From assembly GCF_024509055.1 (NCBI RefSeq), contig NZ_JANINM010000083.1:1-59508 (forward strand): a stretch of 59,508 nt of DNA. The letters run 5' to 3'. Source of the stretch: Mesorhizobium sp. GTDB lineage: Bacteria > Pseudomonadota > Alphaproteobacteria > Rhizobiales > Rhizobiaceae. Below are positions 51,314 through 59,508 of the stretch, in pieces. The notes below the pieces were generated by a model. That model had not been told where the DNA came from, ran no database searches, and saw only the letters and a list, made by a program, of their open reading frames with translations. Positions within the stretch are counted from its first letter, which is position 1. Each line of letters begins with the position of its first letter. Position numbers and translations under genes: made by a program.

Positions 51314-52312
51314 ATGGCTAGGGAGGCAAACGCAAAGATACAGCACTATGTGCCGCAGTATTATCTGCGCGGCTTCGTGAACGAGAGAAAGCAACTCTAT
51401 GTCGTCGATCGTCCGCGCGCCAAGTTCTTCCGCGTGCCCACGAACAAGGTCGCCGGCGAACTCTATTTCAATCTGGTCACGATCGGTGGGGTCAATCCGT
51501 TCGCGGTCGAGGAGGCTCTCTCCGAACTGGAAGGCAAGATCGCTCCGGTTCTCGAAAAGGTCATATCGACCCGTTCGCTGGGAGACGAAAGCGATCGCAA
51601 CGCGATCATGAATCTCATCGCTTCCGTCACGTTGCGCAATCCGAAGCAGCGGGCTGCGGTCGGCGAGATCTACCGCGGCGCGGGCCAACTCGCAGCGGGC
51701 GCGGGTTTGGAGACGAAGGAGAGGTATGCGGAGTTCGTCGCCGCGATGGAAGCGGAAGGACTTCCTGCGCCGGCGTATGAGGAAATGAAAGGGTGGTTCG
51801 AAAAGGAGCCGGAATTGTTCAAGCCTCCGGCGCCGGCAAAGGAGTTCAACATTCTGGTCGAGCTCGAGTGGCACGATCCCCTTGTGAAGCTCTACGAAGG
51901 CAGGAAATGGCAGATGCTGGTCGCCGCCGACGACTCGGGAGGCTTCGTCACAAGCGATCATCCGGTCTGCTTGAGATGGATGGATGGCCAGGATCACGGC
52001 GAGACCTCTCCGGGCTTCGCCGTGCCCGGCACCGAGGTGATTTTCCCGCTATCGCAGAGACTCGCGCTCCTCGGTCGTTTCGAGGGCGAGGAGAGCGTCG
52101 TCCCGGCCGACAAGGAGACGGTCGCCGGGATCAACAGCCTGCTCATCGGCAACTGTCACCATCAGGTCTACGGGCGGGATGCGTTGTTCAGCTACAGGCG
52201 TGGCCCGAAGAGCGAGGTCTGCAGCGGCGCTCATCTCGACAAGGACGAAGCCTTCCTGGCAAGTGGAAGGGATGCCGAGAGCGGCAAAGTCGTAGCGTTC
52301 AGAAGCGAATAG
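51314..52312 (+). CDS. DUF4238 domain protein
   Basis: 332 aa; ATG 51314 with AACGGAAGG upstream. The start IQHYVPQYYLRGFVNERKQLYVVD matches the HYVPQFYLR-F opening of DUF4238, a family common on mobile islands. A later FVTSDHPVCLRW (aligned with the family's SDxPv) is also present. No known enzyme activity. 98 bp after the Mrr-TOPRIM gene on the same strand. Confidence 0.82.
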   Translation: MAREANAKIQHYVPQYYLRGFVNERKQLYVVDRPRAKFFRVPTNKVAGELYFNLVTIGGVNPFAVEEALSELEGKIAPVLEKVISTRSLGDESDRNAIMNLIASVTLRNPKQRAAVGEIYRGAGQLAAGAGLETKERYAEFVAAMEAEGLPAPAYEEMKGWFEKEPELFKPPAPAKEFNILVELEWHDPLVKLYEGRKWQMLVAADDSGGFVTSDHPVCLRWMDGQDHGETSPGFAVPGTEVIFPLSQRLALLGRFEGEESVVPADKETVAGINSLLIGNCHHQVYGRDALFSYRRGPKSEVCSGAHLDKDEAFLASGRDAESGKVVAFRSE

Positions 52313-52438
52313 GGAAGTCGCGCGCTGCGCGATCGTGCCGGTTTCGGCGTTCCGGCGAAAAAACCCGGCCTGCACGTTGCCCGCCCGTTGCATTTTAAGT
52401 ACGATACAACCTCATTTCAGAGGGAAGCAATCGTGTTT

Positions 52439-53446
52439 ATGGATTTTCATCGTCCGCACGGGCGGACCCGTACGTTCATCGTCGTATTTTCGGTCCTTTT
52501 CGGCATCGGCGCGCCGATTGCGTCGGCTCAGGAAGCGAAGACGCCGCTGACCACCGACGCGTCGCGCGGCGAGCTCTTCGAACTCATGGGACAGATCGTC
52601 GAAGCGCAGACCCCGCCCGGAGAGTTCAGCCAGTTCGCCTTTCGGGCCAATTTCCGCTTCGCCCACGACGCCCTGTGGCGCAATCCCGTGCTCGACGAGG
52701 ATCCGCGCTCGAACCAGATCTTCGGCATCGATATTTCGCATCACTTGACCGACAAATGTAAGTGCAAGGTCGATTGGGCCTTGCTCGCCGATCAGAAGGT
52801 CGCGTTTGCCTATCTCAAGGCCACGCAGGGCGTCAGCTACTACGACCGCTCGTTCGAACCCAATCTCGAGGGCATTCGGGCGCTTCCGGCCGGTAAAAAG
52901 GTCGACGTGGGCGCCTTTCACTTCCTTTCCGCCGACGGATCCGGCGAGGACCAGGCGAAGAACTTCCTCGATGTCGTCGGTTCGAAGTTGGGCAAGGACG
53001 ATCTCACGCCTTCGCTGGACGTGGAATGGGACGTTCGCACCGACGCATCGGGGAAGCTCATTCTCGGACCCGATGGAAAGGCGAAGGATTTTTGGGAAGG
53101 TACCGACGGGAGCGTGATCCTTGGCCGTGTTCTCGCGTGGCTGAAAGCGGTTCAGACGCAGACGAAGAAGGTGCCGATCGTGTACACGAACGCGCTCTGG
53201 TGGAGGGAACGCATTGGCAAGGCCGGTACGATCGAGCAGTCGCTGTCTCAATATCGGGTTTGGATCAGCGATTTGTCCTCGAAGGGACTGAAGGTCGAAG
53301 CACCGTACAACTACAAGGATAAATGGCATCTTTGGCAGTTCAGCTTCACGGCGACGGCCGAAAAGGGAGGCCTACCTCCGGGTCACGCGGTCGACGCCGA
53401 TGTCTTCGACGGTGATGCCGCGTCGTTCGCCAGCTTGCTCAAGTAG
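52439..53446 (+). CDS. secreted glycoside hydrolase family 25 lysozyme
   Basis: 335 aa from ATG 52439 (GTG two codons earlier has better ribosome-site spacing). Signal peptide TRTFIVVFSVLFGIGAPIASAQ. GH25 features: FGIDISHHL with the first acidic residue, DWALLADQKVAFAYLKATQG, VGAFHFLS and TPSLDVEWD, the catalytic Asp/Glu pair, then VPIVYTNALWW and KWHLWQFS. It would cleave peptidoglycan glycan chains outside the cytoplasm. An unusual KCKCK insert follows the first motif. A secreted protease gene begins 8 bp after. Confidence 0.88.
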   Translation: MDFHRPHGRTRTFIVVFSVLFGIGAPIASAQEAKTPLTTDASRGELFELMGQIVEAQTPPGEFSQFAFRANFRFAHDALWRNPVLDEDPRSNQIFGIDISHHLTDKCKCKVDWALLADQKVAFAYLKATQGVSYYDRSFEPNLEGIRALPAGKKVDVGAFHFLSADGSGEDQAKNFLDVVGSKLGKDDLTPSLDVEWDVRTDASGKLILGPDGKAKDFWEGTDGSVILGRVLAWLKAVQTQTKKVPIVYTNALWWRERIGKAGTIEQSLSQYRVWISDLSSKGLKVEAPYNYKDKWHLWQFSFTATAEKGGLPPGHAVDADVFDGDAASFASLLK

Positions 53447-53454
53447 GCGCGCCC

Positions 53455-54540
53455 ATGTCGGAGCGAGGCGGTAGGGGACGCGCGGCTCGTCGAAGCGATC
53501 GGTTCGGCTGGCTTGCCGCCACCGCTGTCCTCTGCCTGACGCAGGCGGCGTCGGCCCAGCAGAACGGCGATACGGGGCCTGCGATCTATTCGACGGAGGC
53601 ACCCGGCGTCGTTCGCATTCACGCGGTCGGCGTGACGGCCGATGGTTCCATGGACGGCGAGGACGGGACGGGCTTTGTCATCAGCCGGAGCGGCTACGTG
53701 CTGACGGCGAGCCACGTGATTCCGGACGATGCGAAATACAAGACCTTGATCCTGGGTGGGACGTTGGGGCCCGCGACGGCAGACGCGAAGCCTTCGCGGC
53801 TCGAACTGGTCAAGCGGAGCGATTCCTACGACGTCGCCCTGCTGCGGTTCGTCACGCCGCCTCCGGCCCTCACGGTACTCCCGTTGAGGCGGAGCCCGGC
53901 GAAGGTGGGCGAGCTGCTCTTCGTGCTCGGTTATCCGCTGGGTCTCCCGGATGCGCACTTTCTGGATGGACGGGTCGGGGCGGTGGCGCAAGATGCCATA
54001 ACCACGAACGCACTCGTCGATAAGGGCAACAGTGGTGGCCCGGTCGTCGATGCGCGCGGATGCGTGATCGGGATAGTCTACGGCGCGATCACGAGCCGCG
54101 AAGGGCAACCCGTCAACGGCATCAAATTCGCGGTGCCGGTGCTCTCGATAAGCGGGATCCTTCCCCCGGACGTATCTTCGACCGCCGCTCGGGAGCCTAC
54201 CCAAACGTCAGATATCATTCATGTCTCGGATGCTCTCTCCCGGACTCAAGAGGATCATGCGCTGACCGATACCGTGAGATCCTACCACGACGTCATCCCG
54301 GCGCGTGACGGATTCGTCATCGAGGAGATCGAGGGAGTAGGGCACGAAAGCCTGAACCCGCCCAGCCTCCAGTTTCCGACGCCGGTCATCTCGCCGGACA
54401 AGAAGTCGATGAGCTTCGACTACAGCCTCGTCAGCGGGCCCATCTACGACCAGCGGCGCGGTTGGATCGACATGACGATCGGCACAAGACAGAGGCGTGT
54501 CGGCTCCACGCCGGGCGCGGCGCTGGGCGGCTGCGAGTAA
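53455..54540 (+). CDS. secreted trypsin-like serine protease
   Basis: 361 aa. Signal peptide (RFGWLAATAVLCLTQAASAQ). Triad: His in VLTASHVIP, Asp in DSYDVALL and Ser in VDKGNSGGPVV. A C-terminal region of about 120 residues after the protease fold (from QTSDIIHVSDALSR) has no recognisable PDZ domain, unlike DegP. It is 8 bp after the lysozyme gene, so both enter the periplasm together. The third secreted protein of this block is the convergent repeat protein at 54627. Confidence 0.86.
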   Translation: MSERGGRGRAARRSDRFGWLAATAVLCLTQAASAQQNGDTGPAIYSTEAPGVVRIHAVGVTADGSMDGEDGTGFVISRSGYVLTASHVIPDDAKYKTLILGGTLGPATADAKPSRLELVKRSDSYDVALLRFVTPPPALTVLPLRRSPAKVGELLFVLGYPLGLPDAHFLDGRVGAVAQDAITTNALVDKGNSGGPVVDARGCVIGIVYGAITSREGQPVNGIKFAVPVLSISGILPPDVSSTAAREPTQTSDIIHVSDALSRTQEDHALTDTVRSYHDVIPARDGFVIEEIEGVGHESLNPPSLQFPTPVISPDKKSMSFDYSLVSGPIYDQRRGWIDMTIGTRQRRVGSTPGAALGGCE

Positions 54541-54626
54541 TCGCAACGAACTCGCCGATCGAGCCGCAAGCGTCCTCGGCGGGCGGGGTGCGGTCTGCCG
54601 AAGACGCGTGCGCCCCGTTTGGCTCG

Positions 54627-55952
54627 TCAGAATTTGATCTTGGGTATCAATTGACCCGGATTGTTGATCACGGAGTTGGGGCCGCCCGTAAGCTGGCCCG
54701 GATTGTTGATCACGGAATTCGGTCCGCCAGTAAGCTGACCCGGATTGTTGATCACGGAATTCGGTCCGCCAGTAAGTTGGCCTGGATTGTTGATGACCGA
54801 ATTCGGTCCACCGAATATCTGCCGCGGGTTGTTGATGATGGAGTTCGGACCACCGGCGAGTTGGGAGGGATTGTTGAATACCGAGTTCGGCCCGCCGAAT
54901 ATCTGGGCGGGATTGTGAACTACCGAATTGGGCCCGCCCGCGATCTGGCCGAACGTACGTGCGACCCAACCGTTCCTTCCGACCAGGTCATTGTTGTCTC
55001 CGAAGCAGCCGTCACTGCCACCGAATCCGTGCTGGAAGCACTTCTGCAATTCCCTGGCGGTCCATCGGCTGACCATGCATCCGCCCGCCGCATAAGGCTG
55101 ACCGCCCGTCGTCACGACGCATTGGACAGCGATCTGTTGTTCCGGATTGAGGCTCATATTCAAATATCGGGTGCCGGCGCATGTGGCGAATTGCTGGAAG
55201 TCCGCCCCCGAATCCGCCGCGCATTCGACGGCGACGGCCTGTTCCTTCGTCAATCTCGAGCCGATGAAGTTCTTGGCGGCACAGGTCGCGAACTCCGACG
55301 TGTCGTTGGCGTCGGAAGCACAATCCAGAAGTTGCCTCTGCTGCGGCGTCAGATGGTTTCCGACGATGGAGCTGGCGCATGAAATGAAGTCATCCTCTTC
55401 GCCGCCGGATTTCATGGCGCAATTCGCCAGGATGCGTTGGTCGCTGTTCAGCGTGATGCCCGCCTTCGCTGCGGCACACTGCGCGAAATCCGCCTGTGTC
55501 CTCGACGAAACCGCGCAATCGAGGACCGAGTGGTCGCGTTGCTGTAGGATGACTTGAGCTCCCGTGCATTCCACGAAGCCGGCGACATTGGCCCCGCGAG
55601 CTTGAGCGCAGGCGACGGCGATTTCTTGCGACGACGCGCCCGGCCGGAGCGGCGTGATGCCGGGACCGGCTGGACCGCCCGGAGGGGGCTGGAAGGAGGC
55701 GACCGGCGGAGGCATCGGCGGCGGGGGAGGAAGTGGCGCAACCATTGGGCCGGGAAGAGGCATGATGGCCGGCGGGGGCATGGGGTGCGTCATGATCCAT
55801 TGTTGGACCTGCGCGCACGGGCCAGGCCCCAACGGGCCCGCGCATATCGGACCTTGCGGCCCGTTTCCGATGACCTGAAGTCCCTGTGCTGCTGCTGCAT
55901 TCGTCAGAACGAAAAGAATGAAAGAAATAAAAAGCGGCGTTCTCGCAGGCAT
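54627..55952 (-). CDS. secreted cysteine-rich repeat protein with Asn-Pro tail repeats
   Basis: 441 aa from ATG 55952 (GGAGG upstream). Signal peptide TPLFISFILFVLTNAAAAQ, then a Pro-rich stretch (PLPPPPPMPPPV), about five cysteine repeats of roughly 38 residues (pattern C-A...F-x-x-C), then seven 14-residue tail repeats of the type GGPNSVINNPGQLT before PKIKF. Such a modular secreted protein suggests a surface or matrix component. Convergent with the secreted protease (86 bp). No enzyme motif. Confidence 0.82.
   Translation of the reverse strand: MPARTPLFISFILFVLTNAAAAQGLQVIGNGPQGPICAGPLGPGPCAQVQQWIMTHPMPPPAIMPLPGPMVAPLPPPPPMPPPVASFQPPPGGPAGPGITPLRPGASSQEIAVACAQARGANVAGFVECTGAQVILQQRDHSVLDCAVSSRTQADFAQCAAAKAGITLNSDQRILANCAMKSGGEEDDFISCASSIVGNHLTPQQRQLLDCASDANDTSEFATCAAKNFIGSRLTKEQAVAVECAADSGADFQQFATCAGTRYLNMSLNPEQQIAVQCVVTTGGQPYAAGGCMVSRWTARELQKCFQHGFGGSDGCFGDNNDLVGRNGWVARTFGQIAGGPNSVVHNPAQIFGGPNSVFNNPSQLAGGPNSIINNPRQIFGGPNSVINNPGQLTGGPNSVINNPGQLTGGPNSVINNPGQLTGGPNSVINNPGQLIPKIKF
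54645..54938 (-). repeat. 42-bp tandem repeats x7 inside the repeat protein
   Basis: Seven 42-bp units encode GGPNSVVHNPAQIF, GGPNSVFNNPSQLA, GGPNSIINNPRQIF and four close copies of GGPNSVINNPGQLT. The three units nearest the 3' end are almost identical at the DNA level, indicating recent expansion and possible copy-number variation. Confidence 0.88.
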
Positions 55953-56172
55953 GGATGCCTCCGCCAAAAAATCTACCTATAATTGATTCCAGTGCGGATA
56001 CATTCTGTCAAGCTTGGCGGGTCGCCTTCGCTGATGTTCTTGCATTCGGAACCTGAACTCGGGCCGTCGCCGTGCTTGCCGGGCCCGTCTGCGGGACCGA
56101 ATCTGATGAGAGCCAAACGTAACCAGATGTCCTCCTTGCCCGTTAGTATTGTCGGTGCATCGAAGAAGAAAG

Positions 56173-57066
56173 TTAGGGGCTCGGTAGGCAACTGGATGCC
56201 TGCTCAAAACCTGCACTCGGCGAAGGCGTATCGGCGAAGTATCGCTGCAGCGCGGCCTCGTAGGAGGCCTGAAAACCGGGATCGGTAGCCGCGTTGATGG
56301 CCTGATCGACCACAGCCTCCTCAATGGTATGACTAGCTTCGTGGGCTATGACGCAGGTTCGGCTTGCGCGGCAGTTGGCGCGCTCGTCTTGCAGAACCAT
56401 GCGCACCGTTCTTCCGTGCTCGGCAGTTTCGCGAGGCAACAGGTATCTCGTTCCAGCCTCCTGGAGCCCGATATGAAATGGGGTCTCGAACCAAAGACAT
56501 TTGCCGTCTGCCGGCCGGACGATGCGCCAGGTCAAGATCGTTGCGCTCTCCTCCCGTGCGACCGCGATCTGAACCTGGCCTGTCTCGAAGATCTCGACTT
56601 CTCGAACGCTTGGGTTTGGCAGTTCAGCAACCATCATCATGCTTTGCGGCGAAACGTGTCCTCCTATTAGGATCGCGGATCCGCCGCTCGTTCCGCCTGC
56701 AGGCACGACAAGACCGGTCGGTTTGCCCACTTCGAACCGGCAGTCTGCCACGCCAACGATCGGAGCGAAGTACCGGATGCGAGCCTTCAGCTCGTCCACA
56801 GTAGAGTGCGCCGGGCCCTCGTCGTTTTCTGGACCCGAACTTCCGACAATCACGCCAAATCCAGGAAAAGTTTCGCCCTTGCCGAGTCCAAAATAAGCGT
56901 CGAACCGACCCACCGCGTCCTCGTTGACGTACAATATATCCCCGTTGGGAAACTGGGTGACATACTGGATGCAGCCATGGACGACGTCCTGAATCCCCTT
57001 CAAGGATTTCGGGACGTCCCTTTCGAAGACATCGCGCCGGTATGGATCAATAACCAGAACTCTCAT
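56173..57066 (-). CDS. hypothetical protein with DUF3846-like N-terminus
   Basis: 297 aa. The first 100 residues (MRVLVIDPYRRDVFE...KGIQDVVHGCIQYVTQF...ILYVNEDAVGRF...FGVIVGS) match the layout of DUF3846, a small phage/plasmid protein family. The rest is unrecognised and has a HEASHT segment (HExxH-like: His-Glu-Ala-Ser-His) near residue 246, which could bind zinc. Base composition looks less GC-rich than its neighbours, suggesting separate acquisition. It is the gene nearest the integrase, transcribed the same way. Confidence 0.68.
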   Translation of the reverse strand: MRVLVIDPYRRDVFERDVPKSLKGIQDVVHGCIQYVTQFPNGDILYVNEDAVGRFDAYFGLGKGETFPGFGVIVGSSGPENDEGPAHSTVDELKARIRYFAPIVGVADCRFEVGKPTGLVVPAGGTSGGSAILIGGHVSPQSMMMVAELPNPSVREVEIFETGQVQIAVAREESATILTWRIVRPADGKCLWFETPFHIGLQEAGTRYLLPRETAEHGRTVRMVLQDERANCRASRTCVIAHEASHTIEEAVVDQAINAATDPGFQASYEAALQRYFADTPSPSAGFEQASSCLPSP

Positions 57067-57346
57067 TTGACACTCCGATTTCTGTAACGTCCCGCCGCGG
57101 CAATCTTTTGATCGCTGCGATTATCGGGTCTCGGACTTATTCCGTCTCCAACTTCACTTCGAAGGTCTACCTTCCAGCGCAGCAAGCGCCAAAGGTCATC
57201 TGATCCGAGTCTTGTTGTCCAAGCCCGCAGACATCGAACGGCGCCTGCTGGCCCTTTTCGACCTTCCGCCGACCCGCGCGCTCCTCCGCCGGAAGCGCCG
57301 CGGTGTCGCGGGTCGCCTCGCCAAGCACGGCTTCGTCGCGAGTCCG

Positions 57347-58990
57347 TCAAGCGGCCGTGCGCCGGGCGGCCCGGTCGTCCTTGTCCGCGGCGATCTGCTG
57401 AGGCGAGCGTCGCGTGCGCTTGAGAGGCGCCGGCGGCCGGTTCAAGGCGGGGACCTTGAATCTCGGGAAGAGGGCCATCTCCTTCGCAAGCACCGGCACC
57501 TTGCGTTTGCCGTACCGCGCCCCGGTGCCGCTCTTGCTTTCGTGGCCGCACATGTAGTCGCACAACTCAGGCTTCATCTTCGTGCCGCGTACGATCTCGC
57601 GCCAGAGATGGCGCCAGCCGTGGTTGGGCTGCACGTCGGTGATCTTGAGCGTATCGCGCACCCACTCTCCCAACCGCTCGGCGACCTTGTGCCATTGGGG
57701 ATTGGCTCCCTTTCCGCCGCGGGCGCGGACCGGATCATAGAACAGCGGCTTGCCGAGCTTGCGGCGCTGCTCGACGTAGGCGATGAACTTCTGGTCGAGC
57801 AGATGCTTATGGACCGGCACGCGGCGAAGCCGCTTGCCTTTCGTGAGCTCGGGTCTCAGCACGAAGCACCAATGACCGAGAATCTGCTGGACGTCGGACG
57901 GCAAAAGCGAGGTGATTTCGTTGACGCGGGCGCCGGTGTAGGCGCAGATCCAGGGCACCCAACGCCTGGCCGCCTTCATTTCGGCGGAGATCAGATGCGA
58001 CGGTGTCGCGACGGTTGCCGACAGGATCGTCAGCGCCTGCTCCGGATCGAAGCCGCGCTCGTCGTCCTCCTTCCAGGCCTTGACGCCCTCGACCTTGATC
58101 CCGGCGAACGGATTGATCTCGAGCCGCAGCGCATTGAGCATGTGGGTGGCCACCGACCGCGGCGCCGCCAGCCAGACATCGCGGACGGCTTTGGGAGCGA
58201 TGCCCTGGGAGATCATGTAATCGCGCCAGCGCACGGCGTCCTGCGGCGTCACCCGCGCGAGGTCCCGGTGCTTGATCCACTCGATGAAGCGTTCGATGAC
58301 CGGCCGCCAGCGCTTGGCCGTCGGCCCGTCGAGGCCGCCCTTGATCCGAGGCTGGCTGCAGTAGAGTTCGAAGGCCTCCATGATGTCGACCTTCGGTTTC
58401 GTCCTCGTCTTGGGCAGTTCGCCGAGTTTTCCGTTTTCCTTGTAGTCGCCCTTCGAGGCGCGGAAGACGTCGCCGTAGGCGCCCTTCCTCGCATCGGCGA
58501 GCAGAGGCTTCAACTTTTCGACCTGCGCCTCCGCAGGCGGCTCTCCGAGTTCACGGGTCAGGATCTCGCGCGCCCAGCCGTCGAGCGCCTCTTCGACCCC
58601 CGGGTCATCGTCGTCTTCCGTGAGGGCGAGCCACCTCAGGGCGCCGAACCCCGTGCCGGGCTCGGCGATGTGGGCGTCGCGGATCCGGATGTGCGTCTCG
58701 CGCTGGATCGCGAACAGGTCCTGATGCGCCAAACCCGCCTTGGGGGCCTTCGGTCCCCGCCTGGCTTCCAGCGCCAGAACTTCCCATTCCCGTTCGAGCT
58801 CGACCGAGGCGACCGCGATCCGGGCGTTGGCGGTCCGTCGGTCTGTGGTCTTCAGCGACCGCCAGACCTCGGTCTTGCCGACCAGGGCCCGGTAACGGGC
58901 GGGAACCTTCTTCCGGATCCAGTAGACATTCTGTTCGTGGCCGCTCGCCTTTTTGGGCCGGAAGGGCGTGGGCATTCTCGTCGTTCCCAT
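57347..58990 (-). CDS. tyrosine-recombinase integrase of the island
   Basis: 547 aa, last gene before attR, reading into the island. N-terminal arm-binding-like region NVYWIRKKVPARYRALVGKTEVWRSLKTTDRRTANARI is typical of DUF6538-type integrases. The catalytic domain has Arg in YTGARVNEI (about 353), H-x-x-R in NHGWRHLWRE (about 459), CGHE and the nucleophile Tyr in ARYGKR (about 492). It should catalyse integration into and excision from the tRNA-Ser gene. ATG 58990 or 58975. The att core and the inverted arm-like repeat lie just past its 5' end. No excisionase is adjacent; the HTH protein at 14723 is a remote candidate. Confidence 0.95.
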   Translation of the reverse strand: MGTTRMPTPFRPKKASGHEQNVYWIRKKVPARYRALVGKTEVWRSLKTTDRRTANARIAVASVELEREWEVLALEARRGPKAPKAGLAHQDLFAIQRETHIRIRDAHIAEPGTGFGALRWLALTEDDDDPGVEEALDGWAREILTRELGEPPAEAQVEKLKPLLADARKGAYGDVFRASKGDYKENGKLGELPKTRTKPKVDIMEAFELYCSQPRIKGGLDGPTAKRWRPVIERFIEWIKHRDLARVTPQDAVRWRDYMISQGIAPKAVRDVWLAAPRSVATHMLNALRLEINPFAGIKVEGVKAWKEDDERGFDPEQALTILSATVATPSHLISAEMKAARRWVPWICAYTGARVNEITSLLPSDVQQILGHWCFVLRPELTKGKRLRRVPVHKHLLDQKFIAYVEQRRKLGKPLFYDPVRARGGKGANPQWHKVAERLGEWVRDTLKITDVQPNHGWRHLWREIVRGTKMKPELCDYMCGHESKSGTGARYGKRKVPVLAKEMALFPRFKVPALNRPPAPLKRTRRSPQQIAADKDDRAARRTAA

Positions 58991-59049
58991 TGGTGTAGAC
59001 CCTCGGTGTAGAACCGACGGCTCAAGGAACGCCCAAGAACACAGATAAA

Positions 59050-59073
59050 CTTGTATTTATTGGGTTTTTCGCA
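59050..59073 (-). repeat. right arm-like inverted repeat (integrase site)
   Basis: Reverse complement starts TGCGAAAAACCC and ends ACAAG, matching 68-90 with one substitution and one indel. It sits 14 bp inside attR. Confidence 0.65.
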
Positions 59074-59087
59074 TACGCGGGGGAGAG

Positions 59088-59104
59088 TCCCTCCCTCTCC
59101 GCCA
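59088..59104 (+). repeat. attR core: copy of tRNA 3' end
   Basis: Exact 17-base copy of 38-54 (TCCCTCCCTCTCCGCCA) without the rest of the T arm, so it marks the right edge of the element and not a second tRNA. Sequence beyond 59104 is chromosomal flank. Confidence 0.88.
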
Positions 59105-59200
59105 TCTAGCGCCTAACCGGTTGTTTTCTCCAAGCGCTTTTCGAAAGTGGGTTAAGGCCAGTCCTGCCATTTGCTCTTCCGATCATTGCGGAAATTGTCC

Positions 59201-59508
59201 ATGGCTTTTGACTGCTCCGTATTCATTCGACATGTGGCAGAGCGCATTATTCATGAATTTCATTTCTCGCGCGGCGCCGGCACGCCCGGCCTGATTGGCG
59301 CCGCTAAGGAGCACCCCGCTCGTGTCCAATTGGAGCGGCTAATACCCGGCGGTGTCGCAGTAGGCAGTGGCATTACCGTGGACAGCTACGGCTCCAGTAA
59401 CGCCTTTGCGGGAACTCCGGAAGAACAGTTTGACCAAGATCACAAATCCTTCGCCAGATTTATTCCTTTGTGCTCTGTGCGCGCTTCCTCGCGACTCCGC
59501 AGACAATG
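59201..59508 (+). CDS. partial open frame with DUF6602-like N-terminus, runs off window
   Basis: From ATG 59201 the frame stays open to the window end (about 102 codons): HVAERIIHEFHFSRGAGTPGLIGAAKEHPARVQ, then LIPGGVAVGSGITVDSYGSS. This resembles the beginning of DUF6602 proteins (G-x-x-x-E-H-P-x-R...LP-x...VGSG...DSYG). After DSYGSS the expected continuation is lost, so it may be a truncated or recombined remnant in the chromosomal flank. Low confidence. Confidence 0.35.
   Translation, partial: MAFDCSVFIRHVAERIIHEFHFSRGAGTPGLIGAAKEHPARVQLERLIPGGVAVGSGITVDSYGSSNAFAGTPEEQFDQDHKSFARFIPLCSVRASSRLRRQ

Noticed and set aside
54645..54938. Tandem 42-bp units considered as a CRISPR array
   Set aside because: Units are contiguous without spacers, multiples of three and in frame within a secreted protein.
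57212..59011. 599-codon plus-strand frame opposite the integrase
   Set aside because: The integrase motifs R, H-x-x-R and Y are on the minus strand; this frame is its mirror and extends past both ends only because of high GC.
59088..59104. Second tRNA gene at the right end
   Set aside because: Only the 17-bp acceptor/T-arm end is present; no T loop or variable arm precedes it.

Overview
The window is an almost complete genomic island of about 59 kb in a high-GC alphaproteobacterium. Codon use, DUF1127, SRAP-linked zinc-finger genes and the general gene content look Bradyrhizobium/Rhizobiales-like; this is an inference, because no housekeeping marker is present. The left edge is the 3' end of a class II tRNA gene, most likely tRNA-Ser. 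Its last 17 bases recur at 59088-59104, next to a tyrosine-recombinase integrase (57347-58990). Inverted 23/24-bp arm-like repeats lie 13-14 bp inside both att copies, so the circular form would carry a symmetric attP.

Layout. 0.2-2.9 kb: three unrecognised genes. 2.9-7.4 kb: a type II CBASS (cap3, cap2, DncV-like cyclase) with its patatin effector CapV turned to face away from the operon. 7.5-10.2 kb: a two-gene module of a catalytically degenerate DAC-like protein plus a beta-barrel/nucleoside-phosphorylase/MORN-like protein that looks like a second nucleotide-sensing effector. 10.4-15.1 kb: a small XRE regulator and a run with a putative PD-(D/E)XK protein, small proteins and a soluble FtsH-like AAA+/M41 protease.

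15.1-30.0 kb: a non-defence cargo block for sulfur, redox and metal stress. It holds two persulfide-dioxygenase-like MBL proteins, cysteine desulfurase, three MFS transporters, ArsR-rhodanese regulator, nucleoside phosphorylase, FTR1 permease with cytochrome c domain, DsbD and a DsbA-like protein. Three near-identical operator-like sequences tie it together. A TIR-like gene and a ProX-type tRNA-editing gene are embedded in it.

30.1-34.6 kb: trypsin-like protease, DUF2235 hydrolase, PIN-like nuclease, a broken SRAP gene and two zinc-finger proteins. 34.6-35.4 kb: non-coding with strong hairpins. 35.4-40.1 kb: a tightly packed leftward operon with a large tyrosine-recombinase-like protein and duplicated accessory genes, one copy split by an in-frame stop. 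40.2-42.6 kb: an unknown gene, a DEDDh exonuclease and an extra acpS with an apparent CTG start.

42.6-52.3 kb is the most unusual part: XRE regulator, ImmA/IrrE peptidase fused to a chagasin-like inhibitor domain, a papain-like protease, a thymidylate-synthase-like protein, then opposite-strand uracil-DNA-glycosylase and MazG genes, then a phosphoesterase carrying a second thymidylate-synthase-like domain, a PD-(D/E)XK-TOPRIM nuclease and a DUF4238 protein. I read this as a candidate undescribed nucleotide- or modified-DNA-targeting defence module under proteolytic control. 52.4-57.1 kb: secreted GH25 lysozyme, secreted trypsin-like protease, a secreted cysteine-rich repeat protein and a DUF3846-like gene, followed by the integrase and attR. 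The last 0.4 kb is chromosomal flank.
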